A stretch of DNA of 5,590 nucleotides from Planctomycetota bacterium (lineage in GTDB: Bacteria; Planctomycetota; Planctomycetia; Pirellulales; Pirellulaceae): NCBI GenBank assembly GCA_019347795.1, contig JAHWKS010000446.1, positions 1 to 5,590 of the forward strand, read 5' to 3'. The stretch's first letter is position 1. Each line of letters begins with the position of its first letter. The notes under the pieces are model-generated. The model worked only from the letters and a program-made list of their open reading frames with translations, did no database searches and was not told the DNA's origin. Positions 5,526 to 5,590 of the stretch are shown here, one piece after another. A program made the translations under genes and the position numbers.

Positions 5526-5590
5526 CCGCTCCCGAAGTCCTCGCCGCAGGAATGGCGGGATTTGGCGCCGAAACTGCTTCATCCCATGCT

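Noticed and set aside
5552..5590. Possible start of another gene (ATG at 5552, open to the window edge)
   Set aside because: Only 13 codons are visible, the AGGA abuts the ATG with no spacing, and there is no recognisable product.
1..5590. CRISPR array, tRNA, rRNA or insertion sequence
   Set aside because: No regularly spaced direct repeats, no cloverleaf, no rRNA-like stretch and no transposase motif were seen.

Overview
The window is GC-rich (by eye about 65 percent) and bacterial. It carries part of an exopolysaccharide (EPS) or capsule assembly locus. The gene style points to a planctomycete or a close relative: stand-alone polysaccharide co-polymerase (PCP, Wzz/GumC-like) genes not fused to a kinase, a separate CpsD/BY-kinase-like P-loop protein with a non-canonical Walker A, a GGDEF-like fold protein beside them, and a secreted beta-propeller protein with a D-W-E / D-x-G-N-N motif. 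This taxonomic placement is inferred from protein style only. No rRNA or marker gene is present.

Layout. The left half reads leftward (minus strand): a PCP gene (2717 to 1290), then a CpsD-like ATPase with a defective P-loop (1161 to 418), then the start of a GGDEF-like protein that runs off the left edge (272 to 1). The gaps between them are 128 and 145 bp. The 145-bp gap contains a striking 70-bp element, two 24-base arms in perfect inverted repeat, that looks like a REP doublet (REPIN). The right half reads rightward: a second, quite different PCP gene (3036 to 4604), then a secreted beta-propeller protein (4692 to 5525). A divergent control region of about 320 bp (2718-3035) separates the two PCP genes and holds a clean 10+10 bp inverted repeat that could be an operator.

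How the genes may work together. PCP proteins sit in the inner membrane with a large periplasmic coiled coil and control the length and export of Wzy- or synthase-made polysaccharide. In many bacteria a tyrosine autokinase is fused to the PCP or encoded next to it. Here the partner is separate and lacks the P-loop lysine, so it may act as a scaffold or nucleotide sensor rather than an active kinase. The GGDEF-like N-terminus at the left edge resembles domains I associate with lipid-carrier sugar transferases, which would fit the same pathway. The second PCP has a long arginine/aspartate-rich C-terminal tail built on a 9-residue period. The role of the propeller protein is not evident from sequence.

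No tRNA, rRNA, CRISPR array, transposase or complete insertion sequence was seen. I did not find a wholly new multi-gene system. The most unusual items are the REPIN-like element, the lysine-less ATPase, and the divergent PCP pair with its repeat tail.
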